Origin: Ricinus communis
Lineage: Eukaryota > Streptophyta > Magnoliopsida > Malpighiales > Euphorbiaceae
Assembly: GCF_019578655.1 (NCBI RefSeq)
Contig: NC_063257.1
Location: forward strand, 6,758,001 to 6,822,000
Direction of reading: 5' to 3'
DNA length: 64,000 bases
Shown here: piece by piece, positions 14,001-25,507 of the stretch
Layout of the letters: each line of letters opens with the position of its first letter
Numbering within the stretch: position 1 is the first letter of the stretch
Made by a program: the position numbers and the translations under genes
The notes under the pieces: generated by a model
Database searches by the model: none
What the model was told of the DNA's origin: nothing
Seen by the model: the letters and a program-made list of their open reading frames with translations, nothing else

Positions 14001-16743
14001 TCTATATAACAAGATTGGTACTGGTTTTGTGAAGTAACAATAAAAAGACTATTTAATACATAACGTCATGAAAACATTATTAGGCATTATCAAAATCATA
14101 AAATAGTGAATAACGTCATTCTGAACTTCAACCTGGAGCATTGATAGAACACTATATCTCTCTTTGAAAACTATGTAGCAGAAAGTAACACATACCTTGA
14201 AAGTAACATGGCGAATCTACAATATATCTAGACACGGAAAAGGTAAAACTTTTGATTGGACAAAAACTTGAATTCTAATTACATGCCAATAAAGGACAGA
14301 TCATAAGCTTTTATATTATGTAGCTGTATTAATTCCATATGATTTCCTATTCAAACACAGTTTCCTAGCTACAACATACGTTTAGAATCCTACTTTCAGG
14401 ACTTGCAGTAATAAATGCACTCTTGAGAAACTAATTTGACTGAAGAGGAAATATCACATCAATTTTGATTGCATATTCTAGAGGCTCAATATAGATTATA
14501 TATGTGAGAGAAAACATATTTTTATGTAATCATATAAAATCTTGAATTAAAACCCACCAATTTGGTAAACACAAATCATCAGCATACATGTCAACTATGA
14601 TAAACAAACTGCAAGCAACAGTTAAAATGAATTCACACGCAAAACACCCTTGACTAAGAAAATGAAAACACGTATAGTTAAAATGAAGAAGTTAAATACA
14701 AACCCTACCTTTCTTGAGGATATTGGCTTTGCTGCTCATCTGAATTTCTTTCACAACCAGATATGAGGACAACTTCATCAACCTGATAGTCCTACGAAAA
14801 TGCATTTACAATCTTCACAATGATAAGGTGTGGCAAAAGAACTATTCAAATAATACTGAAAACAATCTCTTAAACTAAAAGAGTGAAAGTAAAAGTAGTA
14901 GGAAGGAAAACAAATTAAATAGTTTAGACAAAGTCTTGAAAAACATTACTACCTCTGCATGTTTAACAAGCTGATCCACCTGTACATCAAGTGACACAGC
15001 TGTCGGTGATGCTTTATTTGAAGACAAATTATCTGGACACAGCAATGAACCAGAGGGATTTGATACACTGGGAAACTCATCAAAGCATAATGATTTGCCA
15101 GTGCATTCAAAAATTGATGAGAATGGGCCATCTTGAGTACAACTGCTATTGATAAAAGAATCCTCGCAAAATTTCCAATTTCTCCAGTCAAGAGACACAG
15201 CACCATCCTACATACCAGGAAACAAGTATCATCATACGTGAGCAAACAATAAAGAAAAAAAGAAAAAGCAAGCGAAGCCACTTCCATTATTGGGAACACT
15301 TTGGAATTTTTAAAATTGAGAGCCAAGTTCCCACCTCTAACCAACCCTAACAAATTATATCTAAAAATCTCATATTCTCAAATGTCAATATATTTTTCCT
15401 CTTGTTCTTCCCTTCTGCCTCTTCTCCCCCCCATCAAAGGATAAAAGAGTCCTAGTTCTGTGCCTACATTTGAACATAGCCAACTGATAATATCTACCTG
15501 TTCCCTTTCAAAAACATGAATAGGGCCGAAAGTAATGCCTTTAAGTTTTCTCGGGATAGGTTTCTCATGACATCGACTACTGGCATTGCGAGACAAGAAG
15601 AAAGGGTGTATTTGCTTTCCACCAAACACTCTTGAATTTTCCTGGTCAAAAATTAAAATAAAGCCAGAAGGGGTTACAAACCAAAAAATTTTGAATTAAA
15701 TATCAAAAAATAATTGATTTAATATTTAAAGTTGTAATTTGTAAGACTCGCAACTAGACTTTCATTCCACAGTATTTGCAATTGAGTCAATAAACACCAG
15801 AAAATTTCATATGATAGATGCAATAGATCACCAGTAAACGTATTTACTAAGCAAAGAATCATTATACATGGATATACACTAGCCAATATTCAACAATGGG
15901 AAGAAAATAACCAAAACAACAGGAATTCAAGCAAGAAAGCAAATTTACTAACCTCAGCCATCATTTTTGCCTCTAACCTGAGATTAGGGATTTGAGGCAT
16001 TGCATCTCCATTCTCTCCCATATGAGGAGCAGTTTTCCCATTAATAGTCCCATTCTTTCTAGGCGTCGCATTCTTTCTAGGCGTCGCATTCTTTCTAGGC
16101 GTTCCATTCTTTCTAGGTCCACGTTTTGCAGCCTTTTTAGGCATAACATCCTTCTCAGGTGTTGCCTCTGGAGATGATTTCTCCTTCGCCTGCTCAATAA
16201 ATCAGATTAGTAAGGCACTCAATAATTTGTCCAATAGATAAAATATTCCAATGTAATTATAAAACAAGTATAACATAGTAAAAGATTCTATGCTGCACCA
16301 TGCATTCAGAATAAACTGAATAAAAACTTATATTAAGATAATTATATTCAATTACTATTGCTTCTCAAAATTTCTCATTATACAACTAGTGAACTTGTTA
16401 ATAGCAAAATTTCACTAAAACATTACCCTGGCATTTGAATAATTCACACTCTAATTGAAGTAATTTTTAATTTTACCCTTTTGTTAACTTTAGGAGTTTC
16501 ACTTTGAGGATTTTCTTTTTGCTTTCGCGCTCTTTTTTTCTTGCCTTGATTCTCACAGTTATCACCGTCTTTATCATCTCCATTGCATTCCTTATGGCTC
16601 TTTTGCTCACTTTTCGATTCAATTGCTGTTGATTTGTGAGGTAAAAGAGTTGACTGCACCAGTCGCCGGCTTTTACTCCTTTCCTGCTGCTGCATCTCTT
16701 CGGGCACCGTTACCAGGCCTTCTTCTTCAGCTGATTTATCCAT
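8016..16743 (-). CDS. ATAD5: Elg1/ATAD5-type AAA+ ATPase (RFC-like large subunit)
   Basis: Sixteen exons in transcript order: 16477-16743, 15953-16189, 15498-15641, 14953-15207, 14709-14782, 13769-13853, 13456-13668, 12596-12655, 12296-12390, 11823-12148, 11640-11731, 11409-11538, 9434-10788, 9057-9355, 8253-8417, 8016-8133. They total 3915 nt and 1304 residues, with phase kept at every junction. Walker A is GPVGSGKS at about residues 422-429, split by an intron after GPVG. The Walker B-like strand is LILFEDVD at about 549-556. Then come PVILTSNSN (sensor 1) and DIRKTIMHLQFW (sensor 2 region). The C-terminal block RAARNYLSTGSLMLSSEE is typical of plant homologues. In yeast and animals this ATPase works with RFC2-5 to unload PCNA from chromatin; the same nuclear role is inferred here. 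The N-terminus is basic and low complexity. The least certain junction is the acceptor at 10789, chosen because the nearer AG breaks the frame. It resembles At1g77620 from memory. Confidence 0.9.
10124..10381 (-). repeat. Two tandem 129-bp coding repeats in ATAD5-like exon 13
   Basis: Two neighbouring 43-residue units, residues about 796-838 and 839-881. Both start RRKL, continue with SSDSE, ELLNGGV and DAS(D/N)ELCV, and end in HC. The match is visible both in DNA and in protein. The second unit keeps the frame, so the gene is not disrupted. Each unit holds a Val-containing hydrophobic pair followed by SSDSE. Confidence 0.93.
16051..16122 (-). repeat. 18-bp minisatellite (four units) encoding TPRKN(A/G)
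   Basis: Four 18-bp units lie head to tail inside exon 2 of the ATAD5-like gene. The plus-strand unit is cattctttctaggcgtcg. The first two units are identical; the third and fourth diverge at their ends. They encode a basic TPRKN(A/G) array next to a KRGPRK segment. The unit is a multiple of three, so copy-number change would not shift the frame. Confidence 0.93.
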
Positions 16744-16763
16744 AAAATAGGTTAATTTAGTAA

Positions 16764-16772
16764 TTAGGGTTT
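16764..16772 (-). promoter_or_regulatory. Telo-box in the ATAD5-like leader
   Basis: The minus strand reads AAACCCTAA, 21 bases upstream of the start codon. This motif is known in plants from 5' leaders and promoters of genes active in dividing cells. A role here is inferred. Confidence 0.5.
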
Positions 16773-19366
16773 TAAAATTAGAGGCTGAATAATTGGGTTT
16801 TTTTCTTTTTCCCTTAAGAGTGAGAGAGCGGAGAGTGCAAGAGGAAGGAGATCAGGAGATAGAGAATATTGGAGGGAAAACTTTTTTGCTCCCGCCTATA
16901 AAGGGGCCGTTAAAATAAATATACCTAAAAGATGGGAATCAAAATTACAAGGGTGTCTGGCATAATTATTAGAGAGTTATACGAATTTATTTATTTTTTT
17001 TTATATTTTTCCAGAGTATAACAGCATAATACCTTTCATTTTTTTGTTAACGTAAATATGGGCTCAAATCCATTACATGTTTATCAAAATTTTTTAAAAG
17101 GTTTTTAAGGATGTTTGTTAGAGAATTGAAAATGAGAAATCTATCCGCACCATCGATAAATAACGAATTCCATATGCTTTCTTATTCAAATCAAGAATCT
17201 TAAATAAATTTATTATTATTATTTATTTAAAGGATTTTTTGGAAAATAAGGTTGTTCCTAAAACTATTTAACTTTCTGCATGTGTGGATTATTCTCTCTA
17301 TTTTCATTCATAAGACTAAAGTAAAAAATGCAATAATTTTTTAAATCACATTAGTTTAATCATCTACTAAGAGCTTGTTTTTATAGTGATTTTTGTAGTT
17401 TTATAGGTGCACCAATTAACCTGAGTGGAAAAATCAAGCGAAGGCTAGACATAGTCATTTGACAGTTAAAGACATTGATCATATGATTCAATCCTATGTA
17501 TTTCTTGAAAGTGACTATGGAAAAGTTTTATGTTGAAAAAATTTGAAATTTAACACCTCATAGATAGATTGTGAAATTGTAAAATGAATGTTTCCTATTC
17601 TCGCTAATAGTGAATTAATTGTTCAGGTTTTATTTGATCTTTATAATTTAAAAAATTAATTTTTTTAGTTAGATTTTATCTTTTTATTTGGTTCGAATTT
17701 AATTTCTATAATTTTATATTGCTATTAGAAATTTCTTATATTTAATATAATATATATTTTTATTTATAATTTCTCGGTTATCATAATCTATCTTAATTAA
17801 TAAATCCAATCCAAGCTATAAAATTATATATTTTGAATAATTCAAATTGAATGTTCACTTGGAATTAAACTGTACTTTAAAATTTGTTGGATTAACTCGT
17901 TAATCATTACATTCCTGAGTTGAAAAGGCAATGGAGAGACCCGTGGACTTAAGTCTGTGAAGTCAAAACAAGTACTAATTAAGGAATTAACCAATGATGA
18001 TGTTTTTTCTTTCTTTGCAAAACGTTTGCTCAATTTATACTTTATTATTTTCTTACATGATATTATTGGAAATATTCGATTATTTACATATCACGATTAT
18101 TTATATCTTAAAAGTATATTATATTTATATAATTATATATTATACGATTCTTTTAAGTCGACAATATTATTTTTTTGTATTTCAATGAAATAATTTATTT
18201 TATATTTCTTTATATCTTAAATCTTTTATTCATAATATAAAAAAATATTTAGAAAAATATAAAATACTAGATAGTTTACCTCCAATATATTTCAAGTTTC
18301 ATTCATATATTTATTTTGAAACCATTTATTTACATAATAATGTAAATACTAATATAATAGATAAAATAATTTATCGTATACTATAATTAAAAATCGTAAG
18401 CCGACACCTCTTATTATATATTTAAAAAAGAAAAAATCTAGCTCCTGCTTAGAATTGTGATTATATGTCAAATAATAATTTCTAAGATTTTTTGACTTAA
18501 TTGATTATTTTTTTAAAAGATCATTAACTTATTTAATCAAATTTACATTTGAAGAAAATCAATTTACTTTTTTCTAAAAAGTAATTTTTAAAATAAAAAA
18601 TAACTAAAATTAATTCTGGAAACGTATAATTACTTTAACTGGAATTTTACGGAAGCACTGATTTAATTCATATTTTCCTAATCCAGAATGTAAGTTTTTA
18701 GGTTAATTGTGTTTTTATTAGTGCATTAATTTATCAGTTAGCGTCAATTAACACGCTATTAAATGAGTCCATAGTTGAAGAGCCCAGGAGGCTGCAAGTT
18801 TTGAGTTGGTTCAACGGGCTTTGACCACACGCTCTGGCACGTAAGTTATAATAACCTCGGTTTTTCCGAAACCAAGAGAGCGTTTGTTGTGCACGCTCCT
18901 AAGATTCGCTTGGGAATTCAGACACAGCAAAGCTATTGCCTAGAGCAAAGAATAAAATAAAAAATAGAAATTCTTTCCTTCAGTCCGCTCCTGAAAAAGA
19001 AAGGCAAAGATACAGATGGTTCGTACGTGGGGTTCACCTGGATGTCGCTTGGCATATAACCCTTGTTTTACTAAAACACCCCCTCAAACACTACTCTTTT
19101 TCTTTTCTTTTTTCTTTATTTTGGAGAAAAGAAAGCCTTCAACAATACCCTTTAATTCCAATTAAGATAATAAATATAAAGTGTTTTAAAACTAAATTAT
19201 TGGACTTTATATAATATGCTAATTAGTTTTGATATTCTTACATAGAAATCTAAGATTCTCAACTATAGAAAAAATATCTAACATTCCGTTTCAAATCTAT
19301 TGAAAAATAATAAACCAGACAACATGTTAGTTGTATATTAATTTAAAAAACTTATCAATTATATAG

Positions 19367-19371
<5 letters not shown>

Positions 19372-19418
<47 letters not shown>
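19372..19418. repeat. (AT)n microsatellite
   Basis: About 23 uninterrupted AT dinucleotides. Confidence 0.97.
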
Positions 19419-19426
<8 letters not shown>

Positions 19427-20149
19427 TTATTTTTAAATTCTAGAATTAAAATAGTTTAATTTCAGTTAACTTTTTTATTCGAGTATGTTTGACATAATAT
19501 ATATTTAGAGCTCTCTACATAAATAGTTTATAGTTATAAAATTTTAATATGTTTGTGGTTTTTTTTTATTCTTAAACATGTATTTTTCTATCAAAAATAC
19601 ATATCTTTAGTAAAAGATAATATTTCAATATAACAATGTAAAATTTTATCGATATGGTTTAATTTGTGTGATGGAATTTTTGCACTATATTTTTAAAATA
19701 TGCTTAATTTTATATATTTTAGATTTTAAATATATTATTTTATTGTGATAAAATAATGCATATATTTTAATTTATTAAAAATATTATTTTATTATAATTA
19801 GTTTCATTATACAAATGCCATATCGAAAATTAAACTATATTACTTATAGTGTTATAATTAAAATATTTTCTTCGGCTGATGAACAAAAATATATAGCTGA
19901 TTTATTATAAAAAATATATATTAAATATTAAAAACATACACTATATGCATATATTTTTTTAACTTTTTCTAGATTTTCTCTTAAAAAACATATGCTAAAA
20001 TATTAAATATACACAACACATGCATATATTTTTTTTTATTTTTCTCCTATATTTTCTCTCTTGCTTTTCATATCACTAGTTATATACAACTAAAATTATA
20101 ATTAAATTGACATACTTTAGATAAATTTAGAAAAATAGATAATATTAAA

Positions 20150-20465
20150 TAATATTATTATTAATTAAATTCTGAATTTTATATTTTTTAATAATTTTAA
20201 TCAATAGTTTCAAAATTTTAAAATAAATATTTATATTTTAATTTATTTTTATAATTTTTTTAAAAAATTAAATTTTGCATCATATATTTTTTAATAATTT
20301 ATAATTTTTTCAATATCTACAATGTAGTTTTTCTATTATTAAATTATAAAAATCAAATATCTTTGGAAATAAATTAAAAATAAAAATAAAAATATCTATT
20401 TTAAAATTTTAAAATAATTAAATAAAATTACTAAAATTATAAAAATATAATTTAATTAATAATCA
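20150..20465. mobile_element. AT-rich inverted-repeat (MITE-like) element A
   Basis: The left arm (about 20155-20260) and the right arm (about 20365-20465) are inverted copies of about 100 bp. Both read ATTATTAATTAAATT, then a run around TTTTTAATAATTTTA, then TTTTAAAATTTTAAAATA and AATTTATTTTTA. There are no coding frames. The ends and target duplication cannot be fixed by eye because the flanks are also AT-rich. Confidence 0.45.
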
Positions 20466-21037
20466 GACCATAACGAAATTATAACTCTAATGCCTAACCT
20501 CACATCTTAAAGACAAAAAACATAAGAGAAGATATATGCGTACGACAGGTAAGGGTAAATCCGGAAAAGAAGTCACTTCCAGAGATCATTGGGGCAAAAA
20601 ACGCCGTCGTAGTGAATAGGCAAGATATAACTTTTTAAAAAGTGAGAATTTTACTTGATACCAAGGACAAATTAGTCCAATAAAAAATACTTTCTGAAAC
20701 TCTAGGATCGAGAATCTGACTTGTGTCTGCTGAGTCTGTGCAACATATTTGTCTTCTCCCTCCTCTCCTCCCTTCTCTCTTTCTTTCAGAAACACTTTCT
20801 TTCCTCTCTGTCTCTCTCTCTTTAGTGTTGCTGGAGGCCACTACACAAAGAAGAAGAAACAAAAAGAAAAAGAAGAAAACTGTAACCCCATCAATTTTCT
20901 CCACTGGCCAAACAAAACCCATCATTTTGGTTGCAAGCTTCCATATTTGCTGTTGATTATACTATTCTCTCTCTCTCTCTCTATATTTTCTATGTGCTTT
21001 TATCCTGGGTTTAGGGAATAGCAGCAAACCCAAACCC

Positions 21038-21046
21038 AAACCCTAA
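21038..21046 (+). promoter_or_regulatory. Telo-box upstream of LYM gene
   Basis: AAACCCTAA inside a short C/A-rich run (repeated aaaccc), about 170 bases before the start codon and within the likely 5' leader. Its regulatory role is inferred from the known plant motif. Confidence 0.5.
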
Positions 21047-21211
21047 AAACCTTCAAAACCAGTCGCATTCTCTTCCATTGCCGCTACAAAGCTAAAAAGA
21101 TTTTCCCTTTACTTTGTTTTCTCTTCCGGGTAAGTAACTGACATCAAAATCATCCTTGTTATAACATCTCTTTCTTTAAGCAAGAAAGACCTTTACTTTT
21201 TGAATCTAAAG

Positions 21212-23482
21212 ATGCAAGCTTCAAAACCCGTCTTTCTCTTTTTAAGTTTTATCAATGTACTAGCTTTCGTAACCTCCAAATCCACAATAGAACCATGTTC
21301 AAACAACGACTCTTGTAATGCACTTCTAGGCTACACACTCTATACGGATCTCAAAGTTTCCGAAGTAGCTTCTCTTTTTCAAATTGACCCAATTGCTCTT
21401 CTCACTGCCAACTCCATTGATATCTCTTACCCAGATGTTGAAAACCATATTCTTCCTTCACAGCTCTTTCTCAAGATCCCAATAATTTGTTCCTGTGTTG
21501 ATGGAATTCGAAAATCTGTTTCTACCCATTACAAGACTCGGCCTTCAGATACTTTGGCTTCAATTGCTGACTCAATTTATTCAGGTTTGGTGTCAGCTGA
21601 TCAGATAAAGGAGGCAAATTCAATCCAGGATCCTTCTGTGTTGGATGTTGGGCAGAGCCTTGTGGTGCCACTGCCTTGTACTTGTTTTAATGGGACTGAT
21701 AACTTGTTGCCTGCTATTTATTTGTCTTATGTTGTGAAGGATGTGGATACCTTGGCTGGGATTGCTTCTAGGTATTCTACCACTATTACTGATTTGATGA
21801 ATGTTAATGCTATGGGGAATCCTTCTATTAAGGCTGATGATATTCTTGCCGTGCCATTGCCAGGTAAGTTTGGTTTAATATATGCAGTTTTCTCAACGAT
21901 TTATTTAGTTAATGTTGGACTATGTATGTAGTCGTTTTGTATTTTTCACATGTTAATGTTGAGCACCTGGGTTACTGGTTTTAGGATATTTTTCAAGTTG
22001 GTTATTAGTAGGATCTACATACCATTTTTGTGGTCATTAGTATATAAAAGGTATTCCGTCTGTCTCAGGTGGATTTCATATGCTGAATGTACTAATTGCT
22101 GGCACTGCCTGTTCCGATTTTTTTTGGTTTAGTGTTGCCTTTGTTTGAAATATATGCCTACTTTGATAGAGGACATGAAGATTTTCTTACTTTATTCCTT
22201 GACTTGCAGCATGTGCTTCTAAGTTTCCTAGATATGCCTCTGATTATGGTCTAATTGTGCCAAATGGGAGCTATGCTATTTCTGCAAGTCACTGTGTGCA
22301 ATGCAGCTGCGGACCAGGAAATCTCGAGTAATTGAACACGAAAACCTTTTCCTACCTTTATGATTATGCCATTTTCTATTATAAATTACTGAGACAAAGT
22401 GGCTTTAGGTTTGCATATATAGAAAGTTATTGATTATCTATGTGGTGTGTATTGTGCAGTTTGTACTGCATGCCTGCTTCCTTGGCGGTTTCTTGTTCTA
22501 GCATGCAATGTAGAAATAGCAATCTCATGGTTGGGAATGTCACATGGCAGCGAAGTAGTGCTGGGTGTAATGTGACTTCATGTAATTATGGGGGATATGT
22601 CAATGGCAGCATTGTGACCATGTACGTTTTATCTTTCTAGTTCTGCTGTTGCTTCAGTAGTTATTTACTTGCAACTTCCATTATCTAATTATACCCTTGC
22701 AACCTTATTTATATTTCAGATTGTCCACATCTCTTCAACCTCGATGTCCAGGTAAGGTTTAATCAATGCTACTCATTTATGAGGATTGAAGACATGATAT
22801 AAAATTTGAAACTGGCAACTTATGAAGAGTTTCATTCTAAAACTTTGGCACTTAATAAGAATGTATTGTTCTCTTTTGATATCCAAGTTTGGCAACTGGT
22901 TTATGGTTTCATCATCTTCGTGAGTCCAAAATTTGATTATAAGTGCATCCTCTTTGCGTGTCTAAAAATTTGCTCTTCATATGGTTGCATTGGTTGTAGA
23001 TGAACTTTTGTGGCGTGATATTACTTTGTTGGTTTGGACATCACTTACTCTGCTGGCCTTGTCTAGTAGTTCCATTAACATAATAAGTTGGTCTAACAAT
23101 TATGTTAATATTTTGTATGGAATTGCCAATATTTATTAACAAAGTTAGATTCTATTATCCAAATTATGCATGTTGATAAGTTATTTCATTGTGTTACAAA
23201 CAAAATGCTGCAGGGCCCCAGCAATTTCCTCCCCTGCTAGCCCCACCTACTACTGTGATTAGGGACTCAACATCTGGCCCAGCTCCAGCGCCTTCACCAC
23301 AATCAGACGGTTCTGTTACAACAACGCCCAAGACTACTACTTTAGTACCATCAACTGGATTAGCCCCAATGGGTGGCCCAATAGGAGGTGCATCTGATGC
23401 TTGCGCCTTGGTGAATTCATTAGCCAGTTCCTTAATTGCACTTGTGCTATACTTTTTTGCAAGCTTCATGATCTCCCTTTAA
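21212..23482 (+). CDS. LYM1: LysM-domain GPI-anchored receptor-like protein (LYM1/LYM3 type)
   Basis: Five exons: 21212-21863, 22210-22327, 22460-22621, 22720-22751 and 23214-23482. They total 1233 nt and 410 residues, close to the usual length. The first ATG is used; the frame upstream opens only with TTG. A signal peptide covers about residues 1-22. Two clear LysM modules lie at about 105-154 and 172-217, with a diverged one at about 38-90. The C-x-C pairs CSC (93-95) and CTC (156-158) separate the modules, as in this family. A Cys-rich region follows, then a Pro/Ser/Thr-rich stretch, and a hydrophobic tail (LIALVLYFFASFMISL) as the GPI-attachment signal. In Arabidopsis LYM1 and LYM3 bind bacterial peptidoglycan at the plasma membrane and signal with CERK1; the same role is inferred here. 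The gene stands head-to-head with the ATAD5-like gene. Confidence 0.93.
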
Positions 23483-25507
23483 TTGTAATTTTGCCATGAA
23501 CTGTCAGTCCAGTTGGTGGGATTTTGGTCGGCTTGGTCACTTGATTTTTAACGGGTCCCATTAGTCGTCTGTTGTATGTAACCTTTGATTTATTTTTACC
23601 TGTGAACCTATTTGTGGATGCAGGAATTATAGGCCGTCATTGTGCTTAGCTAATTTTTTGTTGTACTTGCTGGATGTATTATGTACTTGGAGCATATGCA
23701 GTTGTTCTTTTTGGAGACTCTTTTTTATTTTCTTTATCTAAAGTCCTTGGTCATGCATATTCCCTGAGCGTGGAGGGTAATAATTTTAGTACCGCATTTT
23801 GAATTCTGCTGACAAAGTTTGCACTATTTGTTCTATTTCTAAGCCTTTGAGTGCAGATGCTTTTGTTGCCTTAAATCATATAACATGATTTCCTTGTGTT
23901 AGTAGTTTTGAGTCTGATCGCATATGCCCTAGATTTTATAATAGCCCTGTCATCTTCCAAAACTGAACACACAAAATGCCCAATCTGTGGCATTGAATTT
24001 GAATCCAAAGATCATTGGTACCGCCATTGCATTTCCAAGTAGGTTCTGGTTAGCATATGTCTAGGACTTGGTGATTAGGTTAGAGTACTAGCTTACAGGG
24101 ATCATGTTTTTTCTGGAGTCTTTGGATTAAAGCTAAAAGTATGTAACGGGATGTGCTTATAAACGCCTACAGCGTGGTTAAGGAATCGGGTAATGTGGAT
24201 TGAAGCAGTTCGATGAGCTGTTAAATAGGCCCGAATCACGCTGCCATGCAAAATTTGTGCCAGGGCTAACAGGATTACAGTTATTCCTTGGAAAGCAACT
24301 GCAAAAATTGCAGAGTTAAAGCAAACAATACCGCCTGCAATCAAGTGCAGAGAATGTAGAATAGACAAAAGCATCAAACATGAGATGGTACGACAGGAAG
24401 CATCTACACATGAATCTAGCTGAGCGCAGACCACTACAAACAGCGAATTTGCAAGCCATCACCTTCAGGAAGTGGTTCTTGATATTTGTTGGCGGATCTT
24501 TTATCCCATTAATTCGGAGAGATTATGTAATGAGTAATAATTTTTTTAGAATACCGTTGGCTTAATTATTATTATTAAGAGCTAGAGAGAGGTGCTTCAA
24601 AAATCCAAACAACGATATATGGATAGGTCAAAATCAAATTACTGTTACAGTCGATGGTTAAACCAGCTAACTAAGCACAAAAGTCAAAACCTTTCACAAG
24701 TATAATGGCTTCTTAAATGTCTAATTACTAATTAAATTTTATATTTTTTAATAATTTTATCTAATTATTTTAAAAATTTAAAATAAATATCTATATTTTT
24801 AATTTATTTTTAGAAACACTGTTTGATAACAATTTTTGAAATATTATAACGAGAAAAATGATATTGCAAGTCAATTCTATTTATTAACATAAAAATTAGT
24901 AAATTAATTAAAAATTTATTACATTTATATGTAAAATATGTAAAAAAAATATATATAATAGCTATATTTTTAAATATAGAATAAATTATTTTTATTGATT
25001 TATAATTATTATTCTTTTAGAAGGTACAATCATTTTTATATTATTTTTTATCATAAAATTTTACAAATTACTGTTGAAAAATATTTTAAAAACTAAATTA
25101 CAAAAATAAATATTTATTTTAAAATTTTAAAATTATTAATAAAATTATTAAAAATATAAAATTCATGAATTAATTATTTGTAACGAGCACCACCTTAAAT
25201 GTAACAGTGGTCCTGTAAATAGAAAATGAAAGTTATCAAAATCCATGACGTCAGCAGAAGCAGAAGCAGCATCCGGCAAACAGAAGTGAATTCTATCTCT
25301 CTTTCCCTCCAAAATTGTAAAATATATTTTGGATTCAATTAAAGCAATAATAATATTTACCAAAAAAGAAAAATCATAATCCTTCAACGGCGTCAGTTCC
25401 TTCAAAACTCTATTCTGGTCTCTATTTGTCTATAATTTATATACACACTGTTCGTTTATTTATTAAGCTCTGATTGATTTTTGTTTTTGTTTTGTTCTTA
25501 AACATAA
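23483..25507. other. Intergenic with unassigned small frames and a MITE-like element
   Basis: The LYM 3' untranslated region probably covers the first few hundred bases. About 23889-24045 (+) is open without an ATG and contains CPICGIEFESKDHWYRHC, a Cys/His pattern that does not fit the standard C2H2 spacing. About 24102-24434 (-) is a 110-codon frame, less AT-rich, with a hydrophobic centre and no recognised family. From 24.7 kb the DNA becomes AT-rich and includes inverted-repeat element B. Confidence 0.45.
24722..25175. mobile_element. AT-rich inverted-repeat (MITE-like) element B
   Basis: The left arm (about 24730-24815) and the right arm (about 25085-25170) are inverted copies sharing ATTTTATATTTTTTAATAA, TTTTAAAATTTAAAATAAAT and AATTTATTTTTA-like blocks. 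The arms match those of the element near 20.3 kb, so the two seem to belong to one family. The interior (about 270 bp) has no coding content. Confidence 0.45.

Larger units (their letters stand above)
16744..21211. other. Divergent intergenic region between ATAD5-like and LYM genes
   Basis: The two genes point away from each other across about 4.5 kb. Most of it is extremely AT-rich, including an (AT)n tract at 19372-19418 and an inverted-repeat element at about 20150-20465. A less AT-rich stretch at about 18720-18960 has no recognised gene. The LYM side from about 20750 has pyrimidine-rich runs (CT repeat 20966-20982), typical of plant core promoters and leaders. A good 5' splice signal (ggtaagtaac, about 21129) lies just before the LYM start, so a leader intron is possible. 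Confidence 0.5.

Noticed and set aside
16051..16122. CRISPR-like array
   Set aside because: Eukaryotic coding minisatellite with contiguous 18-bp units and no spacers.
20723..21021. Open frames just upstream of LYM as separate small genes
   Set aside because: They lie in pyrimidine- and purine-rich leader sequence and have low-complexity composition.
24380..24565. Plus-strand frame as a gene
   Set aside because: Short, without homologous features, and overlapping an equally unsupported minus-strand frame.
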